Positions 15,628 to 24,303 of a stretch of 57,276 nucleotides of DNA are shown here, one piece after another (the first letter of the stretch is position 1; each line of letters starts with the position of its first letter). The position numbers and the translations under genes were made by a program. The stretch lies in the NCBI RefSeq assembly GCF_020166395.1, contig NZ_JAIQXU010000031.1:1-57276 (forward strand), in the 5' to 3' direction. This DNA is from Deinococcus betulae (GTDB lineage Bacteria; Deinococcota; Deinococci; Deinococcales; Deinococcaceae). The notes under the pieces were generated by a model, which made no database searches, was not told where the DNA came from, and was given only the letters and a program-made list of their open reading frames with translations.

Positions 15628-17874
15628 ATGCCGCCCTCCCCGAACCGGCCTGCTCCACCGGACCCCCTGACCTACTTCGTAGACGGGATGGACTGCGCCA
15701 GTTGTGTCCAAAAGGTCGAGCGCATGGTGGATACCCTCCCAGGGACTGAAGGGGTCAAGACCAGCTTTACCAAGCAGACGCTCACCTTGCAGTTGGACGA
15801 GGCCCAGACCCCCCGGGCCACCCTCGAAAAAAACCTCAAGGCTCTGGGCTACACCCCGTCTCTGGTGGTGTCCAGGCCCGCCAAACCTGCGCCTGAGCAC
15901 GCCGGGCAAGATCACCCTCACGACCACAGCGCCCACGATCATGCCGGGCACACCCACGAGGTGGCCCCAGCCGGTACCCCCTGGTACCGCACCGGGCAGG
16001 GTCGCCTCGTGGTGATCTCCGGCCTCCTGCTGGCCGCTGCCTGGCTGCTCAGCTTCGTCGAACCCCGCTTCGCCACCGCCGGCTTCGTGGCCGCCACCCT
16101 GCTCGGGGTGTGGCCCCTGGCCCAGAAAGCCGTGGCCAGCGCGCGCCTGGGCGATCCGTTCAGCATCAACATGCTGGTGAGCCTCGCGGCCATTGGCGCC
16201 GTGGCCATTGGAGAAGCCCCGGAAGGCGCCGTCGTGGTGTTCTTCTTCGCCGTCGGCGAACTCCTGGAAGGGGTCGCCGCTGGCCGGGCCCGCGCGGGGA
16301 TTCAGGCCCTCGCTGCCCTGGCGCCCAAGACGGCGCTCCTGCTGGACGGGGGCCAGACCCGCGAGGTGCCTGCGGACGCCCTGCAGGTCGGCCAGACGGT
16401 GCAGGTCAATCCAGGCGCGCGTGTCCCTGCCGACGGCACCATTCTGACGGGCACCTCCAGTCTCGACGACAGCCCCGTGACTGGCGAAAGCGTGCCGGTG
16501 GTCAAGACTTCCGGAGACCCTGTATTCGCCGGCAGCATCAACACCGACGGCACCCTGACCCTCCGGGTGGACAAGGCCGCGTCAGACAACACCATCGCGC
16601 GGATTATCCACATGGTCGAGGAGGCCGAAGGCAGCAAGGCCCCCACGGCCCGCTTCATCGACCGCTTCAGCCGGTACTACACGCCTGGGGTGGTCTTGGT
16701 CTCGGCCTTGGTCGCGCTCGTGCCGCCGCTCCTCTTCAGTGGGGCCTGGCACGACTGGCTCTACAAGGGCATCAGTCTCCTGCTCATCGGCTGCCCCTGC
16801 GCCCTCGTGCTCAGCGTGCCGGCGTCCATCACCAGTGCCATCAGCGCCGGCACCCGGCGCGGCCTGCTGATCAAGGGGGGCGGCGCCCTGGAAACCATCG
16901 GCACGGTCAAAACCGTGGCGTTTGACAAGACGGGCACCCTGACGGCAGGGAAACCACAGGTGACGGACGTGGTGGGGCTGGGCCGCACAGAGCATGAAGT
17001 CCTGCGCCTGGCTGGCGCCGTCGAAGCGGGCAGCAGTCACCCCCTGGCCAAGGCCATCACGGCGGCCGCCAGCCGGGCCGGCCTCACGCTGCCCACCGCC
17101 ACCGACGCGCAGGCCCTGCCCGGCAAAGCAGTGAGCGCCACCGTGGAAGGCCGCCCCTTGAGTGTGTCGTCGCCCCGTCACGCGGCATCCCTGGCCCCGC
17201 TGAACGCCGAACTGCAGGCCACCATCACCCGTTTTGAGGAGCAGGGCCGCACGGCGGTGGTCCTGCTGGACGGATCTCTGCCCCTCGGGGTGCTGGCCAT
17301 CCGTGACGAGCCGCGCCCAGATGCGCGCGCGGCCATCGCGGAACTGCGCCGTCTGGGGGTCCAGCCCGTCATGCTGACCGGGGATAACGCCCGCACCGGG
17401 CAGGCGATTGCCCGCGACCTGGGCCTGGACGTGCAGGCGGAACTGCTGCCGGAAGACAAGCTCCGCCTGATCGCTGGGTTCAAGGCTCAGGGTGGCGTGG
17501 CGATGGTCGGCGACGGCATCAACGACGCCCCCGCCCTGGCGCAGAGCGATGTGGGCATCGCCATGGGCGGCGGCACGGATGTGGCGCTGGAAACCGCCGA
17601 CGCGGCGCTGCTGCAAGAACGGGTCTCGGGCGTGGCCGACCTGGTCAACCTCTCGCGGGCGACCATGGGCAACATCAAGGTCAATATCGCCTTTGCCCTG
17701 GGGCTCAAGGCCATCTTCCTGGTGACCACCCTCCTGGGCTACACGAATCTCTGGATGGCGATCCTCGCCGATACGGGCGCCACCGCGCTCGTGACTGCCA
17801 ATGCCCTGCGACTGCTCGGCTGGAGCGCGCCTCGCCTCACCCTTACCCCAAAGCCGACGCCTCAGCATGCCTGA
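15628..17874 (+). CDS. Heavy-metal P-type ATPase (Zn/Cd/Pb efflux, ZntA/CadA/PbrA type)
   Basis: 748 residues. An N-terminal HMA domain has GMDCASC (C23, C26), followed by a His-rich linker (about 92-112) that suits zinc-like metals. The core has the CPC translocation motif (C389, C391), the phosphorylated D433 in DKTGTLT, the HP of SSHPLAK, and GDGINDAPAL (D629, D633). The CPC motif together with a His-rich linker is typical of group 1B-2 pumps exporting Zn, Cd and Pb across the inner membrane. It is the first gene of a 13-gene operon; ATG 15628 follows a TATCAT box by six bases. The nearby LspA gene recalls the pbrA-pbrC arrangement of lead resistance. Metal choice is inferred, not shown. 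Confidence 0.93.
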   Translation: MPPSPNRPAPPDPLTYFVDGMDCASCVQKVERMVDTLPGTEGVKTSFTKQTLTLQLDEAQTPRATLEKNLKALGYTPSLVVSRPAKPAPEHAGQDHPHDHSAHDHAGHTHEVAPAGTPWYRTGQGRLVVISGLLLAAAWLLSFVEPRFATAGFVAATLLGVWPLAQKAVASARLGDPFSINMLVSLAAIGAVAIGEAPEGAVVVFFFAVGELLEGVAAGRARAGIQALAALAPKTALLLDGGQTREVPADALQVGQTVQVNPGARVPADGTILTGTSSLDDSPVTGESVPVVKTSGDPVFAGSINTDGTLTLRVDKAASDNTIARIIHMVEEAEGSKAPTARFIDRFSRYYTPGVVLVSALVALVPPLLFSGAWHDWLYKGISLLLIGCPCALVLSVPASITSAISAGTRRGLLIKGGGALETIGTVKTVAFDKTGTLTAGKPQVTDVVGLGRTEHEVLRLAGAVEAGSSHPLAKAITAAASRAGLTLPTATDAQALPGKAVSATVEGRPLSVSSPRHAASLAPLNAELQATITRFEEQGRTAVVLLDGSLPLGVLAIRDEPRPDARAAIAELRRLGVQPVMLTGDNARTGQAIARDLGLDVQAELLPEDKLRLIAGFKAQGGVAMVGDGINDAPALAQSDVGIAMGGGTDVALETADAALLQERVSGVADLVNLSRATMGNIKVNIAFALGLKAIFLVTTLLGYTNLWMAILADTGATALVTANALRLLGWSAPRLTLTPKPTPQHA

Positions 17875-18115
17875 GATCACTCTATATACCGTCCCCAACT
17901 GCGCCGACTGTGAAGCGGTCAAACGCCTGCTCAGCCGGTGCGGCGCTGCGTTCCGTGTTCGGGACCTCCGACAAGACCCCAGTGCAGTGGCTGAGCTGCA
18001 GCAGGTCACGGATGTTCGGGTCGCGCCTGTCACGGTGATTGGGACCCAAGTGTTCTTCGGTCCAATCGATCAGCAGCGGCCCGGCCTGTTGGCGGCGTTG
18101 GCAGGCCAGGCATGA
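17867..18115 (+). CDS. Glutaredoxin/NrdH-like thiol protein
   Basis: 82 residues from ATG 17867, which overlaps the ATPase stop by 8 bases. It has the thioredoxin-fold redox motif CADC (PNCADCEAVKRLL), a VRVAPVTVIG cis-Pro segment, and an FFGPIDQQRPGL end resembling the GF(D/N)xxxL of NrdH/glutaredoxin-like proteins. A role in thiol balance during metal stress fits the context but is inference. In-frame starts upstream lie inside the ATPase and are unlikely. Confidence 0.85.
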   Translation: MPEITLYTVPNCADCEAVKRLLSRCGAAFRVRDLRQDPSAVAELQQVTDVRVAPVTVIGTQVFFGPIDQQRPGLLAALAGQA

Positions 18116-18657
18116 GCTCTGTCCGGCCGGTCCTTTGGGCTCCACTGGCCCTGATCGTCCTCCTGCTGGTGCTGGAAGGACTGCTCAAAGCCTGGGCCGT
18201 TGAAACCCTCAGTCCGGGGATCAACCGTCCCCTGATGCCTGGCGTCCTGCACCTTGGGTTCACGTATAACACGGGCATGGCGTGGGGCCTGCTAGGCAGC
18301 TTCGCTGTACCATTGGCCATCCTGCGGCTGTTGGTCGGTCTGGGCCTGATTGGTGCACTCCTCATGTCTCGCGTGCGGCCCCTCTTCACCTGGCCAGTGG
18401 CTCTCATTGCAGCGGGCTCTATAGGCAACGCACTGGACGGCCTGGCGCGCGGCGCGGTGGTGGATTACCTGACCTCACCACTGCTGGACCGAGTATCAAA
18501 CATACTGAGCAGTCGCCCCTTTCCCATTTTTAACCTGTCTGACGTCCTCGTCTGTGTTGGCGTGGCCGCGCTGCTGGTCGCGTCCTGGTGGCAAGAGCGG
18601 CGTACCCAGCGCCAGACCTCACCCACGCCAACCACCTCTCTTCAGGAGAACATATGA
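18112..18657 (+). CDS. lspA: Signal peptidase II (lipoprotein signal peptidase)
   Basis: 181 residues with four hydrophobic helices. Catalytic aspartates are visible in GAVVDYL and in FPIFNLSDV; the FTYNTGMAWGLL segment matches the usual N-x-G-A-x-(F/W)-G. The conserved N-x-x-D-R reads NALDGL here, a departure from the housekeeping enzyme. LspA copies in metal-resistance operons are known (pbrC type). The gene overlaps both neighbours by ATGA, and the next gene encodes a lipoprotein with a lipobox, a natural substrate. Confidence 0.88.
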   Translation: MSSVRPVLWAPLALIVLLLVLEGLLKAWAVETLSPGINRPLMPGVLHLGFTYNTGMAWGLLGSFAVPLAILRLLVGLGLIGALLMSRVRPLFTWPVALIAAGSIGNALDGLARGAVVDYLTSPLLDRVSNILSSRPFPIFNLSDVLVCVGVAALLVASWWQERRTQRQTSPTPTTSLQENI

Positions 18658-19154
18658 AACGATTGATGCTGCTGTCCCTGACTGTATTCCTCGCAGCCTG
18701 TAACCAGACGGGTGGTGACATCGAAGGCGTTCAGTCCTTCAAGTTCGAAGGCGGCGCCCACAAGTCCGGTCGCCTGGAGTACGCCCAGCGCCCGCCTGCG
18801 GGGGGCGAGCACAATGCCGCCTGGCAGAACTGTGGGATCTACGACCGGCCTCTGTACGACGAGTACGCCGTCCACAGCATGGAACACGGGGCGGTCTGGA
18901 TCTCGTACCAACCGGGTCTGAGCGCCAGTCAGGTGCTGCAGCTCAAAGACAGCCTGGCTGGGCGTACGTACATTCTGCTCTCGCCCCACGAGTCGCAAAA
19001 GGCGCCGATTGTGCTGAGTGCCTGGAATAAGCAGCTGGAGGTGCAGGACGCGTCAGATCCGCGCATCAAGTCATTCGTCCAAACCTACGAGCAGGGCGGT
19101 GAAGCCCCGGAGATTGGAGCCTCATGCAGCGGCGCGTACGACGACACGGTCTGA
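18654..19154 (+). CDS. DUF3105 family lipoprotein
   Basis: 166 residues. MKRLMLLSLTVFLAAC is a lipoprotein signal peptide (lipobox LAAC). The mature part has the DUF3105 marks: NAAWQNCGIYDRPLYDEYA and VHSMEHGAVWISYQP, with conserved Cys and His that could bind metal. GGAG lies 8 bases before ATG 18654, which overlaps the lspA stop (ATGA); an in-frame ATG at 18588 is inside lspA and not needed. Such proteins often stand beside DUF305 proteins, as here. Function unknown. Confidence 0.87.
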   Translation: MKRLMLLSLTVFLAACNQTGGDIEGVQSFKFEGGAHKSGRLEYAQRPPAGGEHNAAWQNCGIYDRPLYDEYAVHSMEHGAVWISYQPGLSASQVLQLKDSLAGRTYILLSPHESQKAPIVLSAWNKQLEVQDASDPRIKSFVQTYEQGGEAPEIGASCSGAYDDTV

Positions 19155-19750
19155 TCGGCTGGATTGGCGTGGCTGTGCTGGCGGTGGCTTTGAGTGTTGG
19201 TGTGGCGGTAGCGTGGCCCCAGCGGCCATCTGAAGCGAGTCCAGAGGTGACGTTCGCGCGGGATATGGCCGCGCATCACGCTCAGGCTGTCAACATGAGC
19301 GTCACGCTGGTCAAACGCGCGGCTGATCCAGAGATCCGCTTGCTGGCGCAGGACATCCTGCTTACCCAACAGGCCCAGATCGGCCAGATGCAGGGCTGGC
19401 TGATGGCGTGGGGCCGCCCACTGGCCGGTCGTGAAGCGCCCATGGCCGGCATGAACCGCTCTGCGATGGGCATGGCGTCCGCAGCCGACGAGGCGTCCCT
19501 GCAGACACTGCCTCCCCGCACGGCCGAGACCCGCTTTCTAACCCTGATGCGCCGACACCATCAGGGCGGCGTCGAGATGGCCACGTCGGCCCTGGGCACC
19601 GTGCGTCGTCCAGAGGTGCGGGCCTTCGCCCAGCGGGTCGTCACGGCGCAGCGCTCTGAGATTCAGGCAATTGACGCCCTGCTGGCCGGGCGCGGCGTGA
19701 CGCCTGAGCCGCTGCCCACCCACAACATGGACATGATGAATCATGAGTGA
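19124..19750 (+). CDS. DUF305 family exported protein
   Basis: 208 residues with an N-terminal membrane anchor or signal (about 10-30), then two ferritin-like four-helix segments containing FARDMAAHHAQAVNMS and LMRRHHQGGVEMA, the twin HH motifs of DUF305. A Met-rich loop (MAGMNRSAMGMA) and the NMDMMNH tail could bind copper. The start overlaps the previous gene by 31 bases, a rather long overlap, but the next candidate start would remove the signal segment. It overlaps the CDF gene by 8 bases. DUF305 proteins are linked to copper and other metal resistance, mechanism unproven. Confidence 0.88.
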   Translation: MQRRVRRHGLIGWIGVAVLAVALSVGVAVAWPQRPSEASPEVTFARDMAAHHAQAVNMSVTLVKRAADPEIRLLAQDILLTQQAQIGQMQGWLMAWGRPLAGREAPMAGMNRSAMGMASAADEASLQTLPPRTAETRFLTLMRRHHQGGVEMATSALGTVRRPEVRAFAQRVVTAQRSEIQAIDALLAGRGVTPEPLPTHNMDMMNHE

Positions 19751-20633
19751 ACACAATCACGCGCATAGGGCGGCCGCCGGCGCCCGTCAACTGACGCTGG
19801 CCCTGCTCCTGACCGGGAGCTTCCTGGTCGTTGAGGTGGTGTACGGGCTGCTCTCCGGCAGCCTGGCACTCCTTTCGGATGCGGGCCACATGCTCACGGA
19901 CGTGATGGCACTGGCCTTATCGCTCTTCGCACTCAAGCTCGGGCAGCGCGCGGCTGACCGACGCCGCACGTTCGGGTACCGCCGCGCCGAGATTCTGGCG
20001 GCCACAGTCAATGCAGCCGCACTGTTCGCGGTCGGGTTGTACATTCTGATTGAGGCGTACCGGCGGCTGCAGGAGCCGGTCGACGTTCAAACGACCCCCA
20101 TGCTGATCGTGGCGACGGCGGGTCTGATCATCAACCTGATCAGTGCCCGCATCCTGACCCAGGGCAGTCAGGACAGCCTGAACATCAAGTCGGCGTATCT
20201 GGAAGTGATGGGTGACCTGCTGGGGTCTGTGGCCGTGATTGTGGGGGCCATCCTGATCCGGTTCACGGGTCAGAGCTGGATTGATCCGGTGCTGGGCGCC
20301 TTGATTGGGCTGTGGGTGTTGCCGCGCACCTGGGCGCTGCTCAAAGCCAGCGTGAACGTGCTGCTCGAAGGCGTGCCGGAGGGACTAGACCTAGATACCC
20401 TGCGCGCCGACCTGTTGGCGCTGCCAGAGGTCACGGGCGTTCATGATCTCCATGTGTGGAGCGTCACGAGTGGCCAGCACAGCCTGACGGCTCACGTTGT
20501 CAGTGCCGCGTCCATGCCACTGGTGCAGCGTCAGGTGGCTGACATTGCCGCCAAGTACGAGATCGACCACGTCACTGTCCAGATTGAGCCGCCTGGGGAG
20601 GCCTTGGGCGCCCACGATCATCTGCATTCCTGA
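19743..20633 (+). CDS. Cation diffusion facilitator (CzcD-like Zn/Cd exporter)
   Basis: 296 residues, six transmembrane helices. The TM2 metal site is DAGHMLTD (H-x-x-x-D); in TM5 the site is LEVMGD, so the His typical of CzcD is Glu here, with the Asp kept. This E-x-x-x-D form may shift metal preference. The cytoplasmic C-terminal domain (about 205-296) has VHDLHVWSVTSGQHSLTAHV, normal for the family. It exports divalent metal against protons and complements the P-type ATPase in the same operon. It overlaps the DUF305 gene by 8 bases. Confidence 0.92.
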   Translation: MSEHNHAHRAAAGARQLTLALLLTGSFLVVEVVYGLLSGSLALLSDAGHMLTDVMALALSLFALKLGQRAADRRRTFGYRRAEILAATVNAAALFAVGLYILIEAYRRLQEPVDVQTTPMLIVATAGLIINLISARILTQGSQDSLNIKSAYLEVMGDLLGSVAVIVGAILIRFTGQSWIDPVLGALIGLWVLPRTWALLKASVNVLLEGVPEGLDLDTLRADLLALPEVTGVHDLHVWSVTSGQHSLTAHVVSAASMPLVQRQVADIAAKYEIDHVTVQIEPPGEALGAHDHLHS

Positions 20634-20656
20634 TCTTCCAGCTGCAACGAGCCTCT

Positions 20657-21304
20657 ATGACCCTGACCAATTCCACGAATACCCTCCGCTCTCGCCCCTG
20701 GCAGCGCTCTGTGACGCTGGCCCTCCTGGCGGTCGCGGCGCTGCTGTCGGCTACTCTGCTCTTCAACCGTCTGCGTAATCCACAGGGCCTGCTGGGCACA
20801 GCCTATCCATCAGGGACCGCTGCACCTCCGCTAGAGGGCACTGGAGATGATGCCCAGCCGCTGGCCTTAGCTGATTTCAAGGGGAAGACAGTTGCCGTCT
20901 TCTTCGGCTTTCTGAACTGCCCGAACATCTGTCCGACGACTCTGGCGGCACTCGAACGAGTCAGGCAGACCTTGCCTGAGAATCAGCGCCAGGAGCTGGT
21001 CAGCCTCCTGGTCACCGTGGACCCGAAACGGGACACGCCGGCCGAGTTGCGTACGTACGTCCGCTCCTTCAGCGCCAACGCGCGCGGTCTGGTGATTCCT
21101 GCCGCCCAATTGCGTCAGGCGGCGGCTGCCTGGGGTGTGGGCTTCGAGTACTCGAACGTGACGGCTCCAGACCGGTATGACGTCAACCACACGACGGGGA
21201 TTTATCTGGTGGACCGGGAAGGGCAGCGCCGGGTGGTCTGGGACTACACGCAGCTGAACCTCACGGACCGAATTACGTCGGACGTGCAGACGGTGCTGCG
21301 GTGA
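20657..21304 (+). CDS. SCO1/SenC family copper-binding thioredoxin-fold protein
   Basis: 215 residues. One N-terminal membrane anchor (about 18-38), then the SCO fold with copper ligands CPNIC (C-x-x-x-C) in LNCPNICPTTLA and the distal His in DVNHTTGIYLVD, plus VTVDPKRDTP. SCO proteins deliver copper to the CuA site of cytochrome oxidase or act as periplasmic thiol reductases. No oxidase genes are nearby, so in this operon a copper-handling or thiol role is more likely. The start follows the CDF stop by 23 bases. Its stop overlaps a possible GTG start of the ArsR gene. Confidence 0.92.
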   Translation: MTLTNSTNTLRSRPWQRSVTLALLAVAALLSATLLFNRLRNPQGLLGTAYPSGTAAPPLEGTGDDAQPLALADFKGKTVAVFFGFLNCPNICPTTLAALERVRQTLPENQRQELVSLLVTVDPKRDTPAELRTYVRSFSANARGLVIPAAQLRQAAAAWGVGFEYSNVTAPDRYDVNHTTGIYLVDREGQRRVVWDYTQLNLTDRITSDVQTVLR

Positions 21305-21327
21305 CGGCGGGTCAAGCGGTGAGCGTC

Positions 21328-21333
21328 TACACT
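21328..21333 (+). promoter_or_regulatory. Possible leaderless -10 box for the ArsR gene
   Basis: TACACT (TANNNT) followed by six bases and ATG 21340. It lies in the end of the operon's SCO1 gene and the possible N-terminal extension of the ArsR protein. No clear -35 box. Confidence 0.35.
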
Positions 21334-21339
21334 GACGTA

Positions 21340-21702
21340 ATGAGAACAGCCTCTCAGGACGACGTATGTGAAGTGCCTTGCCTGCATCCAGAGGCCGTCC
21401 AACTCGCCCGCACGCATCAACCCGAAGAGGGATGCATTGAGAACGCGGCCGCCTTCCTGAAACTGATGGCAGATCCGACTCGCCTGAAAATCCTCAGTGC
21501 GCTGCAAACCACCGAGCTGTGCGTGTGTGACCTGGCGGCCGTGGTCGGCATCAGCGAGAGTGCCGTCAGTCATCAGCTGCGCCTGTTGCGCACCGGCCGC
21601 ATTGTCACCTTCCGCAAAGATGGCCGTGTCGCTTATTACCGCCTCCTGGATCACCATGTCACGACAACCATCCGCAATGCCCTGGACCACGCCCGCGAGT
21701 AG
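21340..21702 (+). CDS. ArsR/SmtB-family metal-sensing repressor
   Basis: 120 residues from ATG 21340, or 133 from GTG 21301. The winged helix has ELCVCDLAAVVGISESAVSH and LRLLRTGRIVTFRKDGRVAY. The CVC of helix 3 is the alpha3N metal site of ArsR/CadC; CEVPC near the N-terminus and DHHVTTTIRNALDHARE (alpha5 His and Asp) add further metal ligands, as in CadC/SmtB sensors of Cd, Pb and Zn. I favour 21340 because a TACACT box lies exactly six bases before it; GTG 21301 would couple translation to SCO1 through a GTGA overlap. Being inside the operon it probably represses, it likely controls the operator motifs at 15579-15618 (inference). Confidence 0.9.
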   Translation: MRTASQDDVCEVPCLHPEAVQLARTHQPEEGCIENAAAFLKLMADPTRLKILSALQTTELCVCDLAAVVGISESAVSHQLRLLRTGRIVTFRKDGRVAYYRLLDHHVTTTIRNALDHARE

Positions 21703-22132
21703 AGGTAGAGGACTTTCCCTCGCGTTGGCCCTCTTGGGGGGCGTGGCTATTGCCCTGCCCACCGGATGGTGGCTAGCCGACACGCTGCGCTGGCGCTCAC
21801 CGCTGTACTGCATTGAGCGCCCCGGCACGCTGTGGAATGGTCTGACCCCCCTCCCTTCTGGTCTGACGCCCACCTGCCCGAACAGCGCGAGCTACCGTCA
21901 GGAGGTGCGCGACGGGGAAAGCCGCGTTGAGCAGTACCTCGTGCCAGGCTGGCAGCCCCTGGCGGCAGCCGAAACCCTCAGGGCGAAAGGCTACGTCCTG
22001 CTGGACGACGAGCTGATGGCTCCAGATCACTATTCCGCCTTCATGGGCAAGACACTTCCAGCTGAACTTCATTACACAGCGGTCAAGCAGGGCAACCAGA
22101 CCTTGATCACGATCAGTGGGGCGCCGCGTTGA
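21677..22132 (+). CDS. Uncharacterised membrane-anchored protein
   Basis: About 151 residues from ATG 21677, which overlaps the ArsR gene by 26 bases. A hydrophobic segment (about 12-32, LALALLGGVAIALPTGWWLA) would anchor or export it; the rest (CIERPGTLWNGL, then EQYLVPGWQPLAAAETLRAK, DDELMAPDHYSAFM) is soluble. I do not recognise the family. Its place between the ArsR gene and the copper genes suggests a part in metal handling, but there is no motif to prove it. Confidence 0.6.
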   Translation: MPWTTPASRGRGLSLALALLGGVAIALPTGWWLADTLRWRSPLYCIERPGTLWNGLTPLPSGLTPTCPNSASYRQEVRDGESRVEQYLVPGWQPLAAAETLRAKGYVLLDDELMAPDHYSAFMGKTLPAELHYTAVKQGNQTLITISGAPR

Positions 22133-22223
22133 CGAAAGGCTGGGTCGTCGGACCGTCGGCGGCTGGGGGCTCGGCTGACGAACCCTCCCTGCGGCTCTGG
22201 ACCCCTCAGCCGAGGCGCGTTGG

Positions 22224-22631
22224 GTGTGCCCAGGGGTGAACCGTTCCTTGCAGCCCTGGGTGCTGAGCCTGCTGAGTCTGCTCGGCGCGTTCGTGTATCT
22301 GGTTCGCGATCCAGTGGCGCCGCCTGCGCCGGCGAGGCCAGCCCATCAAGGCCACGCTCCGGCGGCAGGTCATCAGGACTCGGCAGAGGCCCACGGGCCT
22401 CACTGCGTGTACTGCTTCTCGGCAGCCTTTGCACTGGCGCCAGACCATTTGCCGGAGCCAGAACACAGACTTAATGGGCCGGCCCTCAGGGTGCAGTCCC
22501 CTGACACTTTGGCTCTTCGCCTGGTGTGGCGCGTGCAGGCCCGGGCGCCACCCAACATGGGTTGCAACCACAGCGCCAGACCCAGCGAAGGGTCACGCTG
22601 CTCGGCCACTCACCTCTTTCTCCAGTTATGA
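22224..22631 (+). CDS. Small His/Cys-containing protein, DUF2946-like
   Basis: 135 residues from GTG 22224, with a GAGG about nine bases upstream. One N-terminal hydrophobic segment (WVLSLLSLLGAFVYLV), a His-rich stretch and HCVYCFSAAFAL, the H-C-x-x-C motif seen in DUF2946 proteins that accompany copper genes. The C-terminal third is of low complexity and not clearly conserved, so the exact length is uncertain. It lies directly before the YcnI-CopC-CopD genes. Confidence 0.55.
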   Translation: MCPGVNRSLQPWVLSLLSLLGAFVYLVRDPVAPPAPARPAHQGHAPAAGHQDSAEAHGPHCVYCFSAAFALAPDHLPEPEHRLNGPALRVQSPDTLALRLVWRVQARAPPNMGCNHSARPSEGSRCSATHLFLQL

Positions 22632-22640
22632 AGGAGTCCC

Positions 22641-23087
22641 ATGTTGCGTCTTGTCCTTACACTGCTGTCTACCACGTTGTTGTCTGTCGCTGGCGCTCAC
22701 GCCACTGTCCGTACGGAAGCAGGTTTGGGTGAAAGCAAGGTCGGCATCACCGAAACCTACCGGTTGAATGTCCCCACTGAAAAAGAGATCAGCACGACCC
22801 AGATTCGGCTGGTGGTGCCGAGTGGGGTCAGTCTGACCCGATTCGAAACGGCGCCCGGATTCACCCGCACCGTCACCAAGAACGCGGATGGCCTCGTCAC
22901 GGAAGTGGTGTGGAAAGGTCGCGTGGCTCCAATGGAGTACGCCCGCTTTTTCTTTCAGGCCCGAAACCCGGCGGCGGCTGGTGACGTGGTCTGGAAGATC
23001 TATCAGACCTACAGTGACGGCTCGGTAGCGGCTTGGGATGGCAGCAATCCTGAGCAGGGGCCGGCGAGCACCGTGACTATCAAATGA
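22641..23087 (+). CDS. YcnI-like (DUF1775) copper-binding protein
   Basis: 148 residues. A signal peptide ends in SVAGAHA, so the mature chain starts at or near the His of HATV, the His that binds Cu in YcnI. The beta-sandwich has [22 protein letters not shown] and the conserved Trp in [20 protein letters not shown], with AWDGS near the end. A ribosome site (AAGGAG) lies 7 bases before ATG 22641. It overlaps copC by ATGA. YcnI proteins are periplasmic copper chaperones usually found with CopC and CopD. Confidence 0.9.
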   Translation: MLRLVLTLLSTTLLSVAGAHATVRTEAGLGESKVGITETYRLNVPTEKEISTTQIRLVVPSGVSLTRFETAPGFTRTVTKNADGLVTEVVWKGRVAPMEYARFFFQARNPAAAGDVVWKIYQTYSDGSVAAWDGSNPEQGPASTVTIK

Positions 23088-23482
23088 GGCGCCACCTGCT
23101 TGGGCTGATCGCCTTGACGCTGGGCACCGCGCAGGCGCACGCGGCCCTCACCCGGGTGATACCGGCGCCTGGCAGCACGGGGCCGGCGCCTGTAGCCGTG
23201 ACGCTGCAATTCAGTGAACCGCTGAGCACCCGGTTCTCCAACTTCCGCGTAATGCGCGTCCCTGCGTCAAGCACGCCGGCGCAGGCGGCGACATCAGCTC
23301 TGTCGTTGAAAGCCGATGCTTCCACGCTGGCCACAGCAGCGGTGAGCTTGCCAGCCACAGCGGCCCTGATCCGGTTGCCGTTGAAAACGGCGCTGCCCAA
23401 GGGCGTGTACGTGGTGGCCTGGAAGATCCTGTCGGATGACAGCCATCCAGTCACGGATTTCCGGACCTTCACCATTCGGTAG
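23084..23482 (+). CDS. copC: CopC family periplasmic copper-binding protein
   Basis: 132 residues. After cleavage at AQA the mature protein starts with H-A-A-L-T, giving the N-terminal His copper ligand of CopC. The other ligands appear in [10 protein letters not shown] (D-x-H). The body follows the CopC plan [20 protein letters not shown]. No Met-rich Cu(I) site is visible, so a Cu(II)-only type is likely. It lies between ycnI and copD with overlaps or an 8-base gap. Confidence 0.9.
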   Translation: MRRHLLGLIALTLGTAQAHAALTRVIPAPGSTGPAPVAVTLQFSEPLSTRFSNFRVMRVPASSTPAQAATSALSLKADASTLATAAVSLPATAALIRLPLKTALPKGVYVVAWKILSDDSHPVTDFRTFTIR

Positions 23483-23490
23483 GGCGGCGG

Positions 23491-24291
23491 ATGTCTGTTC
23501 TGGCACTGACGAAGTTGCTGATGTATCTGGGGTCTGCCCTCTTGGTGGGTGGGATGGCGGCGCGAGCCTGGCGGCTGGACGGCCAGCCCGGTGGCGGTTG
23601 GCTGGCATTCGGGGCGGCGCTGGTCTCGGCCGGTGGCCTGCTCCAGATTGGGGTCACCCTGTTGACGCTGGGCTACCTGACCTGGCCGGATGTGCCGGTC
23701 TATCTGCAGCAGACCGTGCCGGGCCGGGCCGCCCTGACACTGCTGCTGGGCACAGCGTTGCTGCTGGCCAGTGCCCTCTCCCGCTGGCCGACCTGGCTCA
23801 GTCTGTTGGCGGCCGGCACGCTGCTCTGGGGGCTGGGTGGGCTGGGCCACGGCGCCACCCACGGCCCCAGTGTGCGGCTTCTGCATGCGGTTCACGCCGG
23901 CGCGATGGCCGTGTGGTTGGGCGGTGTCCTGACCCTGCTGAGCGGGCCTGAGGAGCGCCTGCCCGCCTTGCGCCGCTTTGCACCCGTGGCAACGGTCTGT
24001 GTGGTGATCCTGGGCGTGACGGGCGTGGTCGCCACCTGGGAACACGCGGGTGGGTGGCCAACGCTGACCACCCGCTACGGCCAGCTGCTGCTCCTCAAAC
24101 TGGTCTTCGTGGTCCTTGCCCTGGCGGCCGCTGGCGTTCTGCGGCGTTTCCTCGCTCAGCGGAAACAGGTCTACAGCCTCCTGTCGCTGGAGCTGGTGCT
24201 GCTGGGACTGGTCGTGACCCTCACTGCGTCTCTGTCCGTCACCCCAACACCCGCACACGGCGCCGTACCGACGGCCCTGCTTCTCGGGTAG
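23491..24291 (+). CDS. copD: CopD family copper-transport membrane protein
   Basis: 266 residues with about eight transmembrane helices. The conserved HGPSVRLLHAVHAGAMAVWLGG segment, quoted here in part as LLHAVHAGAMAVWLGG, supplies the two His residues of the CopD domain (PF05425). CopD is thought to move copper across the inner membrane, taking it from CopC. It is the last gene of the metal operon, followed by a strong terminator. Confidence 0.9.
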   Translation: MSVLALTKLLMYLGSALLVGGMAARAWRLDGQPGGGWLAFGAALVSAGGLLQIGVTLLTLGYLTWPDVPVYLQQTVPGRAALTLLLGTALLLASALSRWPTWLSLLAAGTLLWGLGGLGHGATHGPSVRLLHAVHAGAMAVWLGGVLTLLSGPEERLPALRRFAPVATVCVVILGVTGVVATWEHAGGWPTLTTRYGQLLLLKLVFVVLALAAAGVLRRFLAQRKQVYSLLSLELVLLGLVVTLTASLSVTPTPAHGAVPTALLLG

Positions 24292-24303
24292 GAATGATCA
24301 GCA

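Noticed and set aside
16582..18033. Long minus-strand open frame of 483 codons opposite the P-type ATPase
   Set aside because: It is a mirror of the strong GC third-position bias; the product is low-complexity, and the plus strand encodes a complete, conserved ATPase.
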